Origin: Bacillus sp. KH172YL63
Lineage (GTDB): Bacteria > Bacillota > Bacilli > Bacillales > Bacillaceae_B
NCBI RefSeq assembly: GCF_011398925.1
Contig: NZ_AP022842.1
Coordinates: forward strand, 1,228,001 to 1,292,000
Length of the DNA: 64,000 bases
Reading direction: 5' to 3'
Both the position numbers and the translations under genes were made by a program. The stretch's first letter is position 1. The number at the start of each line of letters is the position of its first letter. A model generated the notes under the pieces. That model was not told the DNA's origin. It made no database searches and was given only the letters and a program-made list of their open reading frames with translations. This document shows, in pieces, positions 20,066 to 29,771 of this stretch.

Positions 20066-20707
20066 TCATGCGAAATACCTGTCTGTCACTTTTTTAACAT
20101 AAGCAGTCGTTTCCTTGAACGGTGGTATGCCATTGTATTTATCGACGTTTCCAGGTCCTGCATTATAAGCTGCAAGTGCCAGATGGACATCTCCGTTATA
20201 TTTATCGAGCATTTGTTTTAAATATTTGGTTCCGGCAAATACATTTTCTTCCGGATCAAAGATGTTGTTCACACCGAGTCCCCTTGCAGTACTCGGCATG
20301 AGCTGCATGAGGCCGGATGCTCCTGCCGGGCTGACAGCCTGTGCATTGAAATTTGATTCCTGCTTGATGACGGCGTTGATCAGCTTCTCGGATAGTCCAT
20401 ACTGCTTTGCAGCACGGGAGACGATCTCCCCTGTATCCTGGGGCGCATTCATTCCGGTACTCTTCACATGTGTGAGACCGGTGAAGGCCTGCGCAGGAGA
20501 GAAGGATGACTTAGAAGATATTGCGTCCCTCACCGAGCCAAGTGCCTGAGTCAATGAATCTGGGTTCTGCCCCGAATAGATGGCCTGATTCAATAATTGT
20601 TGAAATAAATCACTGGATTGTCCCGATGACTGCTGAACCGAAGAAAGTGATCCCAGGCTGTTGAGTGCCTGAAGCTCCATCATCGTTTTTAATTGCTGAA
20701 CATTCAT
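20066..20707 (-). CDS. cwlQ: Lytic transglycosylase YjbJ/CwlQ
   Basis: Peptidoglycan-cleaving enzyme of 213 residues with a C-terminal SLT domain. The catalytic Glu is in KQESNFNAQA near 115, followed by GLMQLMPSTARGLG and AAYNAGPGNVDKY. The N-terminal 90 residues are Ser/Gln rich and low in complexity, with no signal peptide that I can see, as in B. subtilis YjbJ (CwlQ), which acts as muramidase and transglycosylase. How it leaves the cell is not shown by the sequence. The start has GAAAGAGGCG. Confidence 0.9.
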   Translation of the reverse strand: MNVQQLKTMMELQALNSLGSLSSVQQSSGQSSDLFQQLLNQAIYSGQNPDSLTQALGSVRDAISSKSSFSPAQAFTGLTHVKSTGMNAPQDTGEIVSRAAKQYGLSEKLINAVIKQESNFNAQAVSPAGASGLMQLMPSTARGLGVNNIFDPEENVFAGTKYLKQMLDKYNGDVHLALAAYNAGPGNVDKYNGIPPFKETTAYVKKVTDRYFA

Positions 20708-20758
20708 GAATGTAACGCCTCTTTCAAAAAATGTATTCCCTTACTATATCGACAGCGT

Positions 20759-21340
20759 TCAACGCTGTTTGAATTTTTCCATATAGAACCGTTTGATTTT
20801 GTTATCGGTTTTTCTCATTGGGATATTTAATTGCTTCAACAGCTCCCGGAATGCGGCTTCTCCCGATTTCCTTTCTTTCGCTTCATACTCAAGTTCGAAA
20901 TCTTCTTTCCCTAAGTAGGAGCTTTTGTCAAAAACGAGAAGGCCTTCCTTATAATCGATTTCAGCCCTGGTGGTCGTCAGCGTCCCGAAGAGCTCGAGTG
21001 CATCACAGTTGATCTCCATGGACTGAAGGGCTTCTGTTACCTCCCCTTGAGGGAAAGTACCCCCGGCCAGAAGTGAGACGGCTTCCTCTTTGGATAGGGG
21101 CTGGTGCGTTTCAAGGAGGTCTTCTTTCAATGGCGTTTTTAAAGTCAACGTATAGGTACCGTCTTTTTGTCTGATCCGCAGGGCGGAGTGTTTATTCTTC
21201 AGTTGAAAGTCTACTGTATCAAAATAGTGATTATCCTGGGAGATGAAATTCTCTTCGCTTATGTGGAAATGGTCGGTCAATAATAAGAATTCCTCTTCCG
21301 TCACCAGATTCTTAAATTCAATTTCGATTTCCTGTGCCAT
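20759..21340 (-). CDS. yjbK: CYTH domain protein YjbK
   Basis: Protein of 193 residues of the CYTH superfamily (adenylyl cyclase CyaB / thiamine triphosphatase fold). The signature EIEIEFK opens the protein, and many paired basic and acidic residues (RIRQKDGTYTLTLKTPL) line the expected tunnel. Likely a metal-dependent triphosphate hydrolase; the substrate is unknown. I chose the ATG at 21340 because GGAAAGG is 10 nt upstream but touches the earlier ATG at 21349. Divergent from yjbL. Confidence 0.9.
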   Translation of the reverse strand: MAQEIEIEFKNLVTEEEFLLLTDHFHISEENFISQDNHYFDTVDFQLKNKHSALRIRQKDGTYTLTLKTPLKEDLLETHQPLSKEEAVSLLAGGTFPQGEVTEALQSMEINCDALELFGTLTTTRAEIDYKEGLLVFDKSSYLGKEDFELEYEAKERKSGEAAFRELLKQLNIPMRKTDNKIKRFYMEKFKQR

Positions 21341-21469
21341 AACATGCATTCCTTTCCTTGCATCTTCCTCCTATTATCTCTTGAATACATGGGAACTTCA
21401 ATATTTAGATGAAATGGGTGTTCTATGTTAAAATGAAACTGATTGTTTAATGGAAGGATGAATAAAAGC

Positions 21470-21844
21470 ATGAGGAAAATAGTTCAATTTCAACACACAA
21501 CATATGAAAATGGTGCATTATACTTACATACGGACCAGGCCGATCTCCTGGATGGTGCGTCAGCAGCCGGACAGATCATAGCAGATTCTGATCAGTATGC
21601 TTTCGTATACCTTGCTGAAAAAGAAGATGAATACATTTATCTGTATCTTGATGAGTCCCTGTGGCCACAATTGAAGACAGCTTTGAGTGACAAGGCAGCC
21701 GTCATCGCGAAAGGCGGCGAGAATAAGTTGGAGCTCGACTCATTCACGGATGAGCTGGACTATCTTGTAGATAACATAGAAGGAAATGGGAACTACGGTG
21801 ACGAAATGGTTAAAAAGGTAGAGAGTGTGTTTCTGGGAAAATAG
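21470..21844 (+). CDS. yjbL: UPF0738 family protein YjbL
   Basis: Acidic soluble protein of 124 residues, recognisable by MRKIVQFQHTTYENGALYLHTD and the central YLAEKEDEYIYLYLDE. I chose the ATG at 21470 with GGAAGGATG upstream. Function unknown. It is followed at 26 bp by yjbM, so the two are likely co-transcribed with nadK and yjbO. Confidence 0.85.
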   Translation: MRKIVQFQHTTYENGALYLHTDQADLLDGASAAGQIIADSDQYAFVYLAEKEDEYIYLYLDESLWPQLKTALSDKAAVIAKGGENKLELDSFTDELDYLVDNIEGNGNYGDEMVKKVESVFLGK

Positions 21845-21870
21845 TCACGTGACATAAAGAGGTGAGGGGA

Positions 21871-22518
21871 ATGAATCATTGGGAACAATTTTTAGCTCCC
21901 TACAAGCAGGCCGTAGATGAATTGAAGATTAAGCTCAAAGGGATGAGGGGAGAATATGAACTTCACAACATCCATTCTCCCATAGAATTCGTGACCGGCA
22001 GGGTGAAGCCCATTGCAAGCATACTTGATAAAGCCAATCAGAAGGGAATCAAGTTATCAAATATAGGGGCCGAGCTTCAGGATATCGCTGGATTGAGGAT
22101 GATGTGTCAATTCGTAGAGGATATACATGTGGTCGTCGAAAAGCTCCGTGCCAGAAAAGACTTTCACATCGTCGAGGAAAGAGACTATGTGACGTGTAAG
22201 AAACAAAGCGGATATCGATCTTATCATGTGGTGATAGAATATCCGGTCCAAACGATTTATGGGGAAAAAAATATACTGGTTGAAATACAGATTCGTACGC
22301 TGTCGATGAATTTCTGGGCCACGATCGAACACTCCCTGAATTACAAGTACAGCGGCCAGATCCCGGAACAAATCCGCCTCCGCCTGCAAAGCGCAGCGGA
22401 AGCGGCATTCAGACTGGATGAAGAGATGAGCTTGATCCGGGAAGAAATCCAGGAGGCCCAAGCCGTCTTCACCCATAAGAAAGAAAAGGACCAGCGGGTG
22501 AAAAGTGATAACAATTAA
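21871..22518 (+). CDS. sasB: Small alarmone synthetase YjbM (GTP pyrophosphokinase)
   Basis: Single-domain RelA/SpoT-type synthetase of 215 residues making (p)ppGpp from ATP and GTP or GDP. The motifs LQDIAGLRMMCQF (near 70), KKQSGYRSYHVVIEYP (near 110) and VEIQIRT (near 140) are intact. There is no hydrolase or regulatory domain. YjbM/SasB proteins form tetramers and respond to pppGpp. Start ATG at 21871 with GAGGTGAGGGG. It sits just before NAD kinase, an arrangement kept in Bacillaceae. Confidence 0.95.
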   Translation: MNHWEQFLAPYKQAVDELKIKLKGMRGEYELHNIHSPIEFVTGRVKPIASILDKANQKGIKLSNIGAELQDIAGLRMMCQFVEDIHVVVEKLRARKDFHIVEERDYVTCKKQSGYRSYHVVIEYPVQTIYGEKNILVEIQIRTLSMNFWATIEHSLNYKYSGQIPEQIRLRLQSAAEAAFRLDEEMSLIREEIQEAQAVFTHKKEKDQRVKSDNN

Positions 22519-22552
22519 CTGAAAACAGCAATGATTCGAAGGGGGTAAACGA

Positions 22553-23350
22553 ATGAAGTTCGCGATAACATCAAAAGGTGATTCGAAATCCAATACGCTG
22601 ATGCACAAAATGAGAACCTATCTCCAGGATTTCAATCTTGTGTACGATGATGACCAACCGGATATCGTCATTTCCGTAGGCGGGGACGGTACGCTTCTTT
22701 ACGCATTCCACCGATACAGGTCACGGCTTGATAAAACGGCCTTTGTCGGCGTACATACGGGGCATTTGGGCTTTTATGCGGACTGGGTGCCTGAAGAGAT
22801 TGAGAAGCTGGTCATCGCCATCGCCAAAACGCCTTATCAGATCATCGAATATCCTTTACTCGAAACAATCATCCGCTACCGTCACGGAGGAAAGGAAACC
22901 CGGTATCTTGCCCTGAATGAATCAACGGTGAAAAGTGTGGAAGGCACCCTGGTCATGGACGTGGAAATCAGGGGGCAGCATTTTGAAAGGTTCAGGGGAG
23001 ACGGGCTCTGTCTTTCTACACCGTCTGGAAGTACAGCCTATAATAAGGCACTGGGTGGAGCGATCATCCATCCGTCACTACCGGCCATCCAATTCGCAGA
23101 GATGGCATCGATCAATAACCGGGTGTTCAGGACCATCGGTTCACCGCTGATCCTGCCAGCCCATCATACATGCATGTTAAAACCCGTGAACGGTCCCGAT
23201 TTCCTTGTGACGATCGATCATCTCTCCCTGCTTCATAAAGATGTGAAAAGCATCCAGTACCGTGTCGCAGATGAGAAGATCCGGTTTGCCCGCTTCCGTC
23301 CATTCCCTTTCTGGAAACGGGTGCATGACTCCTTTGTCGCAGATGAGTGA
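22553..23350 (+). CDS. nadK: NAD kinase
   Basis: Enzyme that phosphorylates NAD to NADP, 265 residues. The GGDGT motif is in [14 protein letters not shown] near 41-50, then the NE motif in LALNEST near 120, and the Gly-rich [20 protein letters not shown] near 157-176. Start ATG with GAAGGGGGTAAACG upstream. In B. subtilis this is yjbN/nadF. In an operon with yjbL, sasB and yjbO. Confidence 0.96.
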   Translation: MKFAITSKGDSKSNTLMHKMRTYLQDFNLVYDDDQPDIVISVGGDGTLLYAFHRYRSRLDKTAFVGVHTGHLGFYADWVPEEIEKLVIAIAKTPYQIIEYPLLETIIRYRHGGKETRYLALNESTVKSVEGTLVMDVEIRGQHFERFRGDGLCLSTPSGSTAYNKALGGAIIHPSLPAIQFAEMASINNRVFRTIGSPLILPAHHTCMLKPVNGPDFLVTIDHLSLLHKDVKSIQYRVADEKIRFARFRPFPFWKRVHDSFVADE

Positions 23351-23360
23351 TCCAGGAAAA

Positions 23361-24257
23361 ATGTATACATTGGAATGGATCATTCCTGCTTCATATGAAG
23401 GAAAGCTGATGAGGGAATTCCTCATCGATCAGCAGATTTCAAAACGAACCCTCACGGCAGTAAAATTTGAGGGCGGTTGTATCACACTCAACGGTAAAGA
23501 AGAAAATGTGCGGCATCCTTTGTCAGGCGGAGATGTCCTCACTGTCCGCTTCCCTAAAGAAAAAGAAAGCGAATCACTGAAGGCGGAAGAAATCCGTCTC
23601 CCGGTCCTGTATGAAGATGATGACGTGCTCGTTGTGGACAAACCATGGGGGATGAAAACGATCCCCACGAAGGACGAGCCGACAGGGAGCCTTGCGAACG
23701 CCATCCTGGGGTATTACCGGCGAAAGGATATCCGTTCCACGGTTCATATTGTCACCCGTTTGGATAAAGACACGTCTGGTCTTGTATTGATCGCAAAACA
23801 TCGCCATGTCCATCATTTATTCAGCCTTCAACAAAAGGGCAGGGAAATCAAGCGTTCCTATGAAGCCTTTGTCGAAGGAGTGCTGGAGAAGGAAGAGGGC
23901 ATGATCGAGGAGCCGATAGCCAGAAAAGAGACCAGTATCATCGAACGTGAAGTGAGTGAAACCGGTAAATACGCACTGACCTATTATAGAGTGATGAAGC
24001 AGTTTCCCCGGTTCGCCCACATTGAGTTGAACCTAGAAACCGGCCGGACCCATCAGATCCGAGTACATATGTCTTTCATTCAGCATCCCCTCGCAGGTGA
24101 TGATCTTTATGGAGGCTCATTGGCGCTGATCAAGCGGCAGGCGCTTCATTGCAAAAAGCTTTCTTTTTTCCATCCTGTCAAAAAAGAATGGACCATTATC
24201 GAAGCTGCCATGCCTGATGATATGCGTGATGTCCTTGAGAAGCAAACATGTATGTAA
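23361..24257 (+). CDS. yjbO: RluA-family pseudouridine synthase YjbO
   Basis: RNA pseudouridine synthase of 298 residues. The catalytic Asp lies in TRLDKDTSGLVLIAK near 140, and RTHQIRVHMSFIQHPLAGDDLYG follows near 238-260. An S4-like N-terminal part (QISKRTLTAVKFEGGCITLNG) precedes it. I chose the ATG at 23361, 10 bp after nadK, because AGGA stands before it and the protein then aligns with family members. The RNA target is not known. A TCCGAA-type terminator follows. Confidence 0.9.
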   Translation: MYTLEWIIPASYEGKLMREFLIDQQISKRTLTAVKFEGGCITLNGKEENVRHPLSGGDVLTVRFPKEKESESLKAEEIRLPVLYEDDDVLVVDKPWGMKTIPTKDEPTGSLANAILGYYRRKDIRSTVHIVTRLDKDTSGLVLIAKHRHVHHLFSLQQKGREIKRSYEAFVEGVLEKEEGMIEEPIARKETSIIEREVSETGKYALTYYRVMKQFPRFAHIELNLETGRTHQIRVHMSFIQHPLAGDDLYGGSLALIKRQALHCKKLSFFHPVKKEWTIIEAAMPDDMRDVLEKQTCM

Positions 24258-24278
24258 AAAAATATTGAACAAGTATAA

Positions 24279-24331
24279 ATCCGAACGATCATTCGACTTC
24301 ATTTCTGAAATCGGATACGTTCGGATTTTTT
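24279..24331 (+). terminator. Terminator after yjbO (TCCGAA-type hairpin)
   Basis: AATCCGAACG and CGTTCGGATTTTTT form the outer stem, with an imperfect inner arm. Another member of the dispersed hairpin family. Confidence 0.82.
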
Positions 24332-24421
24332 GGTAGATGGATGGTTCATCTGACAGGAGGGAAGAAAGCTGGTAGCTGTTTCTCATGTAGAGTTCCCGAA
24401 AAGGTGATCTCCCCAGCTCAA

Positions 24422-25156
24422 TCAAAACACCCGGAATTTCTCCCCGACAAAGGGCATTTGTGAAGGGACGCTGACCATTTCCGCCTCAGGGTATCTGAAT
24501 GCAGTCAATTTCCCGCCGAATACTGCGCCTGTATCGATATTGGCTGTGTTATTGACGATACGTGGTTCCTGCACCGGTGTGTGACCGTACACAATCCATG
24601 GCTCACCCTTGTAATCAAGTGCCCAATCTTTACGTACAGGTGTGCCGTCTTCGTTCGTTTCTCCTGTAATGTCTCCATATAAGACGAACGTTTTAACACG
24701 GTTGTTCTTCATGCCGATCAAATCCTCCCTGATGCCTGCATGTGCGATGATGAGTTTCCCATGATCAAGTATATGATAGAGAGGAGAACCCTCATATAAT
24801 TCGATGAACATATCCCGGTAACGGTCCCTCTCGCTTTGCGGAAGGGCGGCCAGTTCTGCTACAGTCGTTTCCAAGCCGTGAAGGATCTTCACGTTGTTTC
24901 CCAAAAAGTAACGGTAGAGCTTATTGCAATGATTGCCGGGGACATAAAAAACAGAACCCTTTTGATAAAGGGAGAACACAGTGGAGATGGTTTTTAAAGA
25001 GTGGTGTCCCCGGTCGGTCAAGTCTCCGACAAAACCAAGGATACGTCCTTCAGGATGGACAGGCAGTCCGCCAGACCAATCGTAACCGAGCTTGACCGTC
25101 AAATCCTTCAGCTCTTTATAGCAACCGTGCACATCGCCGATGATATCAATTTTCAT
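24422..25156 (-). CDS. prpE: Bis(5'-nucleosyl)-tetraphosphatase PrpE
   Basis: Calcineurin-like phosphoesterase of 244 residues. Metal-binding motifs [10 protein letters not shown] (residues 6-15), GDLTDRG (near 39) and VPGNHCNK (near 71) are intact, and YGHTPV and [12 protein letters not shown] follow. In B. subtilis PrpE hydrolyses diadenosine tetraphosphate and influences spore germination. I chose the ATG at 25156 with AGAAGGTAC upstream; an earlier in-frame start at 25201 is unsupported. Confidence 0.92.
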   Translation of the reverse strand: MKIDIIGDVHGCYKELKDLTVKLGYDWSGGLPVHPEGRILGFVGDLTDRGHHSLKTISTVFSLYQKGSVFYVPGNHCNKLYRYFLGNNVKILHGLETTVAELAALPQSERDRYRDMFIELYEGSPLYHILDHGKLIIAHAGIREDLIGMKNNRVKTFVLYGDITGETNEDGTPVRKDWALDYKGEPWIVYGHTPVQEPRIVNNTANIDTGAVFGGKLTAFRYPEAEMVSVPSQMPFVGEKFRVF

Positions 25157-25371
25157 CTTGTACCTTCTTTCTGAATTGAAATGATGGAGCAACATGCTCA
25201 TGTTCCTATGTGTTACAGCACCTAGGAATAGCGTAAATCTTTATTAAGAATCAATCACTGGCTGCATATTTTTTTATTTAAGGCTGCTAAGTTGAGAATT
25301 TTCTCCGATTGAAGATTTAAAAAAATATATAAAATGAATTTTTACAATTATATCTGTCCACTGGAAGCTGG

Positions 25372-25476
25372 ATTGCGTAACTATTAAAGGTTATTGCGCA
25401 ACTTCTCCACTTCATTGCGTAACTTTCCCCGTTGATTGCGCAACTTTCGGACTTTATTGCGTAACTACCAATCTCA
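25372..25476. repeat. Tandem array, five 21-bp units with core ATTGCG(T/C)AAC
   Basis: The core starts at 25372, 25393, 25414, 25435 and 25456, a period of exactly 21 bp. Position 7 of the core reads T, C, T, C, T in order. The 11 bp between cores differ from unit to unit. The array lies in the 660-bp gap between divergent prpE and mgtE, which holds no gene that I can support. Two helical turns separate the cores, so a protein bound at each would lie on one face of the DNA. I do not recognise the element. Confidence 0.9.
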
Positions 25477-25819
25477 GCGGTTTTCCTCGTCTATGCACCT
25501 GCTTGAATGGAAAAGAAAATCATATGCTGCCACAGGCAACATTCTTCCCAGCCTCAGTCATGCATTTTCCTTTTCTTTTCCCGCCATTTATGACATATTA
25601 ATGTTTCAGTCTTTCATCAAGAAAGAGCTACTATTCAGTATGCCACCTTGGGATTGAGATAAACTGTTAAATAAAGCGATGCACTGAAACAGCAACAGAT
25701 GGGCTTTGTGATCGTTTTCTAAATCATACATACCGAAATTCATAAGAGACATTCCCATCAAGATTTGCTAGTATTATTACGACTATATACAATTCAGGAG
25801 TAAAAGGAGGGCGTATATA

Positions 25820-27217
25820 ATGTCTGAAGTAACTCAAGATCAAGAAAAGGAAAGAGAGAAGCAGGATAAAGAAATGTACGATGAAGACCTTCTCATTAGA
25901 GCCCTTCATGAAGAAGATCTCGATTTATTTCGTTCGGAATTTGTCCATTTACACTCATATGATCAAGCAAAGTTTTTCTCTAAAATAGATGAAGATTTAC
26001 GAAATCGTCTCTATCATTATCTTTCCCCGGAAGAAATGGCGGAGCTTTTTGAAAATCTCGATATTGATGAAGAGGATTATCAAGGGATCCTAGCCGAGAT
26101 GAATCCTACCTATGCAGCTGAAATGCTTTCCAATATGTATGCCGATGATGCAGTGGATGTCTTGAATGAACTTGATAAAGATCAAGTCGTCAGTTATTTG
26201 ACCATCATGGACGATGAATCGGCGAAGGAAATTAAAGAACTCCTCCATTATGAAGAGTACACTGCCGGTAGTATCATGACGACCGAGTTCGTGGCCATTT
26301 CTAAGAATCAAACGGTGCGATCGGCGATGTATATCCTGAAAAATGAAGCACCGAATGCCGAAACGATTTATTACATCTATGTTGTAGATGATGATAAAAA
26401 GCTGGTAGGGGTCATTTCCTTGAGAGATCTCATCATCAGCCATGATGATGTGATGATCGGTGAAATCATGAGCGATCGTGTCATGGCTGTCGGGGTCAGC
26501 GAAGACCAGGAGGCGGTTGCAAGACAAATGAAAGATTACGACTTCCTCGCTCTGCCTGTCGTTGATTTTCAGCAGCATCTGCTGGGGATCATCACGGTCG
26601 ATGATATTATGGACGTCATGGAAGAAGAGGCTTCTGATGATTACTCCAAGCTTGCAGGTATCGCGGATCTCGATTCAATCGACCGCAGTCCTTTTAATGC
26701 AGCGAAAAAGCGGCTTCCATGGTTGATTGCCCTTTTGTTCCTTGGCATGTTTACGGCGAGCCTGATCGGAAGATTTGAAGATACGCTGGATAAAGTCGCA
26801 ATTCTGGCCGTGTTCATCCCCCTGATCGCCGGAATGGCCGGAAACACTGGGACGCAGGCACTGGCAGTCGCAGTCAGGGGGATTGCGACAGGGGATCTGG
26901 AGAAGGAAAACAAAATGTCCCTTGTCATCCGTGAAGCGGGTACAGGGCTCATCACGGGTACGACATGCGGCGTTGTGGTAAGTATCGTCGTGTATGTATG
27001 GAAAGGTGAATTTTTCCTCGGGCTCCTTGTGGGGATTTCCGTGTTGGTATCCCTTTTTGTTGCAACGCTTGCCGGTACATTGGTCCCCTTACTTATGCAC
27101 AAGCTAAAAGTGGATCCTGCAGTTGCTTCCGGGCCTTTCATTACTACGATAAATGATATCATCAGTATCCTCATTTATTTTGGCTTGGCTACATTATTTA
27201 TGAATTACCTAATATAG
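25820..27217 (+). CDS. mgtE: Magnesium transporter MgtE
   Basis: Magnesium channel of 465 residues. Order: acidic N domain (residues 20-140), a CBS pair (IMTTEFVAISKNQTVRSAM and IMSDRVMAVGVSEDQEAV), the plug helix, then five membrane helices from about 300. GGMAGNTGTQALAV-like text (GMAGNTGTQALAVAVRGI) marks the pore. The start has AAAGGAGGG. Mg2+ is sensed by the cytoplasmic domains. I see no M-box RNA upstream. Confidence 0.95.
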   Translation: MSEVTQDQEKEREKQDKEMYDEDLLIRALHEEDLDLFRSEFVHLHSYDQAKFFSKIDEDLRNRLYHYLSPEEMAELFENLDIDEEDYQGILAEMNPTYAAEMLSNMYADDAVDVLNELDKDQVVSYLTIMDDESAKEIKELLHYEEYTAGSIMTTEFVAISKNQTVRSAMYILKNEAPNAETIYYIYVVDDDKKLVGVISLRDLIISHDDVMIGEIMSDRVMAVGVSEDQEAVARQMKDYDFLALPVVDFQQHLLGIITVDDIMDVMEEEASDDYSKLAGIADLDSIDRSPFNAAKKRLPWLIALLFLGMFTASLIGRFEDTLDKVAILAVFIPLIAGMAGNTGTQALAVAVRGIATGDLEKENKMSLVIREAGTGLITGTTCGVVVSIVVYVWKGEFFLGLLVGISVLVSLFVATLAGTLVPLLMHKLKVDPAVASGPFITTINDIISILIYFGLATLFMNYLI

Positions 27218-27237
27218 AGAGAAGAGGGGGAGGTATA

Positions 27238-29100
27238 ATGGAACAGCATGCATCCGTTGCATCACTGGTCATTGTTATCTTAGTAGCTTTTTTGACTCCC
27301 ATTTTGCTACATCGTTTTAAGTTGAATTTTATTCCCGTCGTGATTGCGGAAATCATCATGGGATTGGTAATCGGAAAAAGCGGATTTAATCTCGTACATC
27401 AAGACATGTGGCTTGAGACGTTGTCCACACTGGGCTTTATTTTCCTGATGTTCCTGAGTGGATTGGAAATTGATTTCACCGCCTTTTCAGGGGGCAATAA
27501 AAAGAAAGAGATCATGGCGAATGGAAAGGAAGAGCCGAATCGCTTGAAATTGGCGATCATCATCTTCATCGGAATATTCTTCGTTTCACTCGGTCTTTCT
27601 TATTTATTTGTCCTGTTTGGGCTGATTGATAATGCATTCCTCATGACGTTGATCATTTCGACGATTTCCCTTGGCGTCGTGGTCCCTACATTGAAAGAAG
27701 CGCATATCATGAAAACGGCGATCGGCCAGATCATCCTGCTCGTGGCCGTTATTGCGGACCTTGTTACAATGATCTTATTGGCTGTATTCGTTTCCCTATA
27801 CGGAGAAGGGCACGGAAATATGTGGCTCCTGTTGATCCTGTTCGGTGTTGGCCTTCTCTTATACTTCCTTGCGAAGAGATTGAAGAACAACCCGTTCATC
27901 AAAAGTTTGTCTACAGGAACGGTCCAGATCGGTACCCGTGCAGTGTTTACGCTCATCATCTTGTTGGTGGCCGTTTCTGAGACGGTTGGGGCTGAAAACA
28001 TCCTTGGTGCGTTCCTTGCAGGTGTGCTCGTATCCCTGCTTGCACCGAACCAGGAAATGGTCCATAAGCTCGATTCGTTCGGATACGGCTTTTTGATCCC
28101 GATTTTCTTCGTGATGATCGGTGTCGAACTTGATTTAGGTTCTCTGCTCAGCGATAAGAAGATGCTGTTGCTCATTCCATTTTTGCTGCTGGCCTTCTTG
28201 ATTTCGAAAGTCATACCGGTGTATATCCTGAGATTCTGGTATGATACGAAAACGACGATTGCCTCAGCCTTCCTGCTGACATCGACGCTATCGCTTGTGA
28301 TTGCAGCGGCGAAGATCGCTGAAAGAATCGGAATGATCACGCCGCAAATGAGTGGAACACTTATCCTAGTCGCGGTGATCACGTGCATCATCACACCAAT
28401 TTTCTTTAAAAAGCTGTTCCCGAGGGAAAGTGCAAAAGAGAAGAAGCTGAAAATTACCTTCCTAGGGGCAAATCAGTTAACGATGCCTGTATCAAGGGAG
28501 CTCCATTCTTCTCTGTACGAACCTGTCCTATATCATACGAAACAGGATAAATCGGACCGGAGCATTGCAGATTCCCTGTTTACCATCAATGAAATCGATG
28601 ATTATGAGCTGAAGACGCTAGAAGAGAAGGGTATCTTCCAATCAGATATCATCGTCATTTCAACCGGCGATGAAGAAGTGAATGCAACACTTGCCGTCTC
28701 GGCGAAGGAATATGGCGTCAATCGTGTCATCGTGAGGGTGGAGAGTCCCGATCTGCATGAAACGCTCCGTGATCAGGATATAGAGGTTTATTCTGTGTTC
28801 TTATCAACGAAGGCATTGTTGCGTGCCCTCATTGAATCGCCGTCAGTCATGAATATCCTGACGAACCAGGAAACATCCCTATACGAGATCCGCATGTTGA
28901 ACAGTCAATTTGAAGGGATGACATTGCGGAAGTTCCCGTTCACTGGAGACGTCATCTTTGTACGGATCTTCAGGGGGAAAGACTCCATCGTCCCCCATGG
29001 GGATACAGAGCTTCATATGAATGACCGTTTAATTGTCACAGGTTCCAAAGAGTATGTGGATGAATTGAAACGTGAGCTTGAATTCTGTGAATATTGCTGA
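27238..29100 (+). CDS. yjbQ: Monovalent cation:proton antiporter-2 family protein YjbQ
   Basis: CPA2/KefB-type transporter of 620 residues. The first 390 residues hold about 12-13 membrane helices with FLMFLSGLEIDF and SETVGAENILGAFLAGVL motifs. A Rossmann-like RCK_N domain (from ITFLGANQL, near 405) and an RCK_C domain (from LYEIRMLNSQFEGM, near 545) follow. Probably exports Na+ or K+ in exchange for protons, gated by the cytoplasmic part. It begins 20 bp after mgtE with GAAGAGGGGGAGG, so the two are likely one operon. The terminator lies just after its stop. Confidence 0.92.
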   Translation: MEQHASVASLVIVILVAFLTPILLHRFKLNFIPVVIAEIIMGLVIGKSGFNLVHQDMWLETLSTLGFIFLMFLSGLEIDFTAFSGGNKKKEIMANGKEEPNRLKLAIIIFIGIFFVSLGLSYLFVLFGLIDNAFLMTLIISTISLGVVVPTLKEAHIMKTAIGQIILLVAVIADLVTMILLAVFVSLYGEGHGNMWLLLILFGVGLLLYFLAKRLKNNPFIKSLSTGTVQIGTRAVFTLIILLVAVSETVGAENILGAFLAGVLVSLLAPNQEMVHKLDSFGYGFLIPIFFVMIGVELDLGSLLSDKKMLLLIPFLLLAFLISKVIPVYILRFWYDTKTTIASAFLLTSTLSLVIAAAKIAERIGMITPQMSGTLILVAVITCIITPIFFKKLFPRESAKEKKLKITFLGANQLTMPVSRELHSSLYEPVLYHTKQDKSDRSIADSLFTINEIDDYELKTLEEKGIFQSDIIVISTGDEEVNATLAVSAKEYGVNRVIVRVESPDLHETLRDQDIEVYSVFLSTKALLRALIESPSVMNILTNQETSLYEIRMLNSQFEGMTLRKFPFTGDVIFVRIFRGKDSIVPHGDTELHMNDRLIVTGSKEYVDELKRELEFCEYC

Positions 29101-29103
29101 TGC

Positions 29104-29147
29104 AAAAAGAACTTCCCGGGAATTTTTCCTGGGAAGTTTTATTTTTA
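29104..29147 (+). terminator. Terminator after yjbQ
   Basis: AACTTCCCGGGAA and TTCCTGGGAAGTT pair, followed by a T-rich run. Confidence 0.85.
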
Positions 29148-29211
29148 TGAAGGAATAGGGTCCCTTTCTCTCAAATAACTAATAGGTGAGTAAATTTAGG
29201 AGGTCAAAAAT

Positions 29212-29691
29212 ATGTGGGAAAAAAATATCGAGCAAATCAGGAACAATATAAAAGAAAGCTTCATGGATTTATCCTATGAGCAACTCAATTCAAAACCTGC
29301 ACAAGGGGAATGGAGCATCGCCCAGATCATCCTTCATCTGGCAGGGGCCGAGACCCGCTTCATGACTCTTGCCCTTGAAGCGGCAGAGCAGGAAGGTGAG
29401 GCAGGGGAAGACGTGGACCTCTCCGTCTTTGAGGACCTTTCACAAAAATTAAAAGCACCGATCGATCCGCCGGAGGACCCTAAAAGCAAAGAAGAATTAT
29501 TAATGGCGCTGGAGCGATCCCGGGCTATGACCACCCGTTTCCTGGAGAAATATTCACATGAGGGTCTTAAGAACAAATCCATGCATCATCACCGTTTCGG
29601 GAAGATGCCGATCTGGCAGGTGTTCGAACTCCTTGGCAAGCATGAGAAACGTCATCTGCTGCAAATTGAAGACGTAAAAAAGAGGCTGTAG
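29212..29691 (+). CDS. DinB family protein
   Basis: Four-helix-bundle protein of 159 residues of the DinB/YfiT superfamily. The metal-binding His residues are seen in IILHLAGAETRF (near 43) and in GKHEKRHLLQIEDV near the C-terminus. Some members are thiol-dependent S-transferases (bacillithiol), others have no known role; I cannot tell which applies. RBS TTAGGAGGTC. No close neighbour partner. Confidence 0.85.
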   Translation: MWEKNIEQIRNNIKESFMDLSYEQLNSKPAQGEWSIAQIILHLAGAETRFMTLALEAAEQEGEAGEDVDLSVFEDLSQKLKAPIDPPEDPKSKEELLMALERSRAMTTRFLEKYSHEGLKNKSMHHHRFGKMPIWQVFELLGKHEKRHLLQIEDVKKRL

Positions 29692-29771
29692 GAATATTCT
29701 TTTCTTTTGGAAGAGTTTGATGTAGAATTAGTATCAGGTACTAATAACATGTATAAATTAGGAGGATGAAT

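Noticed and set aside
25372..25476. CRISPR-like array
   Set aside because: Core of about 10 bp and spacers of 11 bp are far too short, and no cas genes are in the window. The same holds for 58325-58446.
25436..25657. 73-codon open frame in the prpE-mgtE gap
   Set aside because: It begins within the 21-bp array, has no ribosome binding site and a low-complexity composition.
25660..25819. Magnesium (M-box) riboswitch before mgtE
   Set aside because: I looked for the M-box core and paired arms and found none in the 160 bp before the start.
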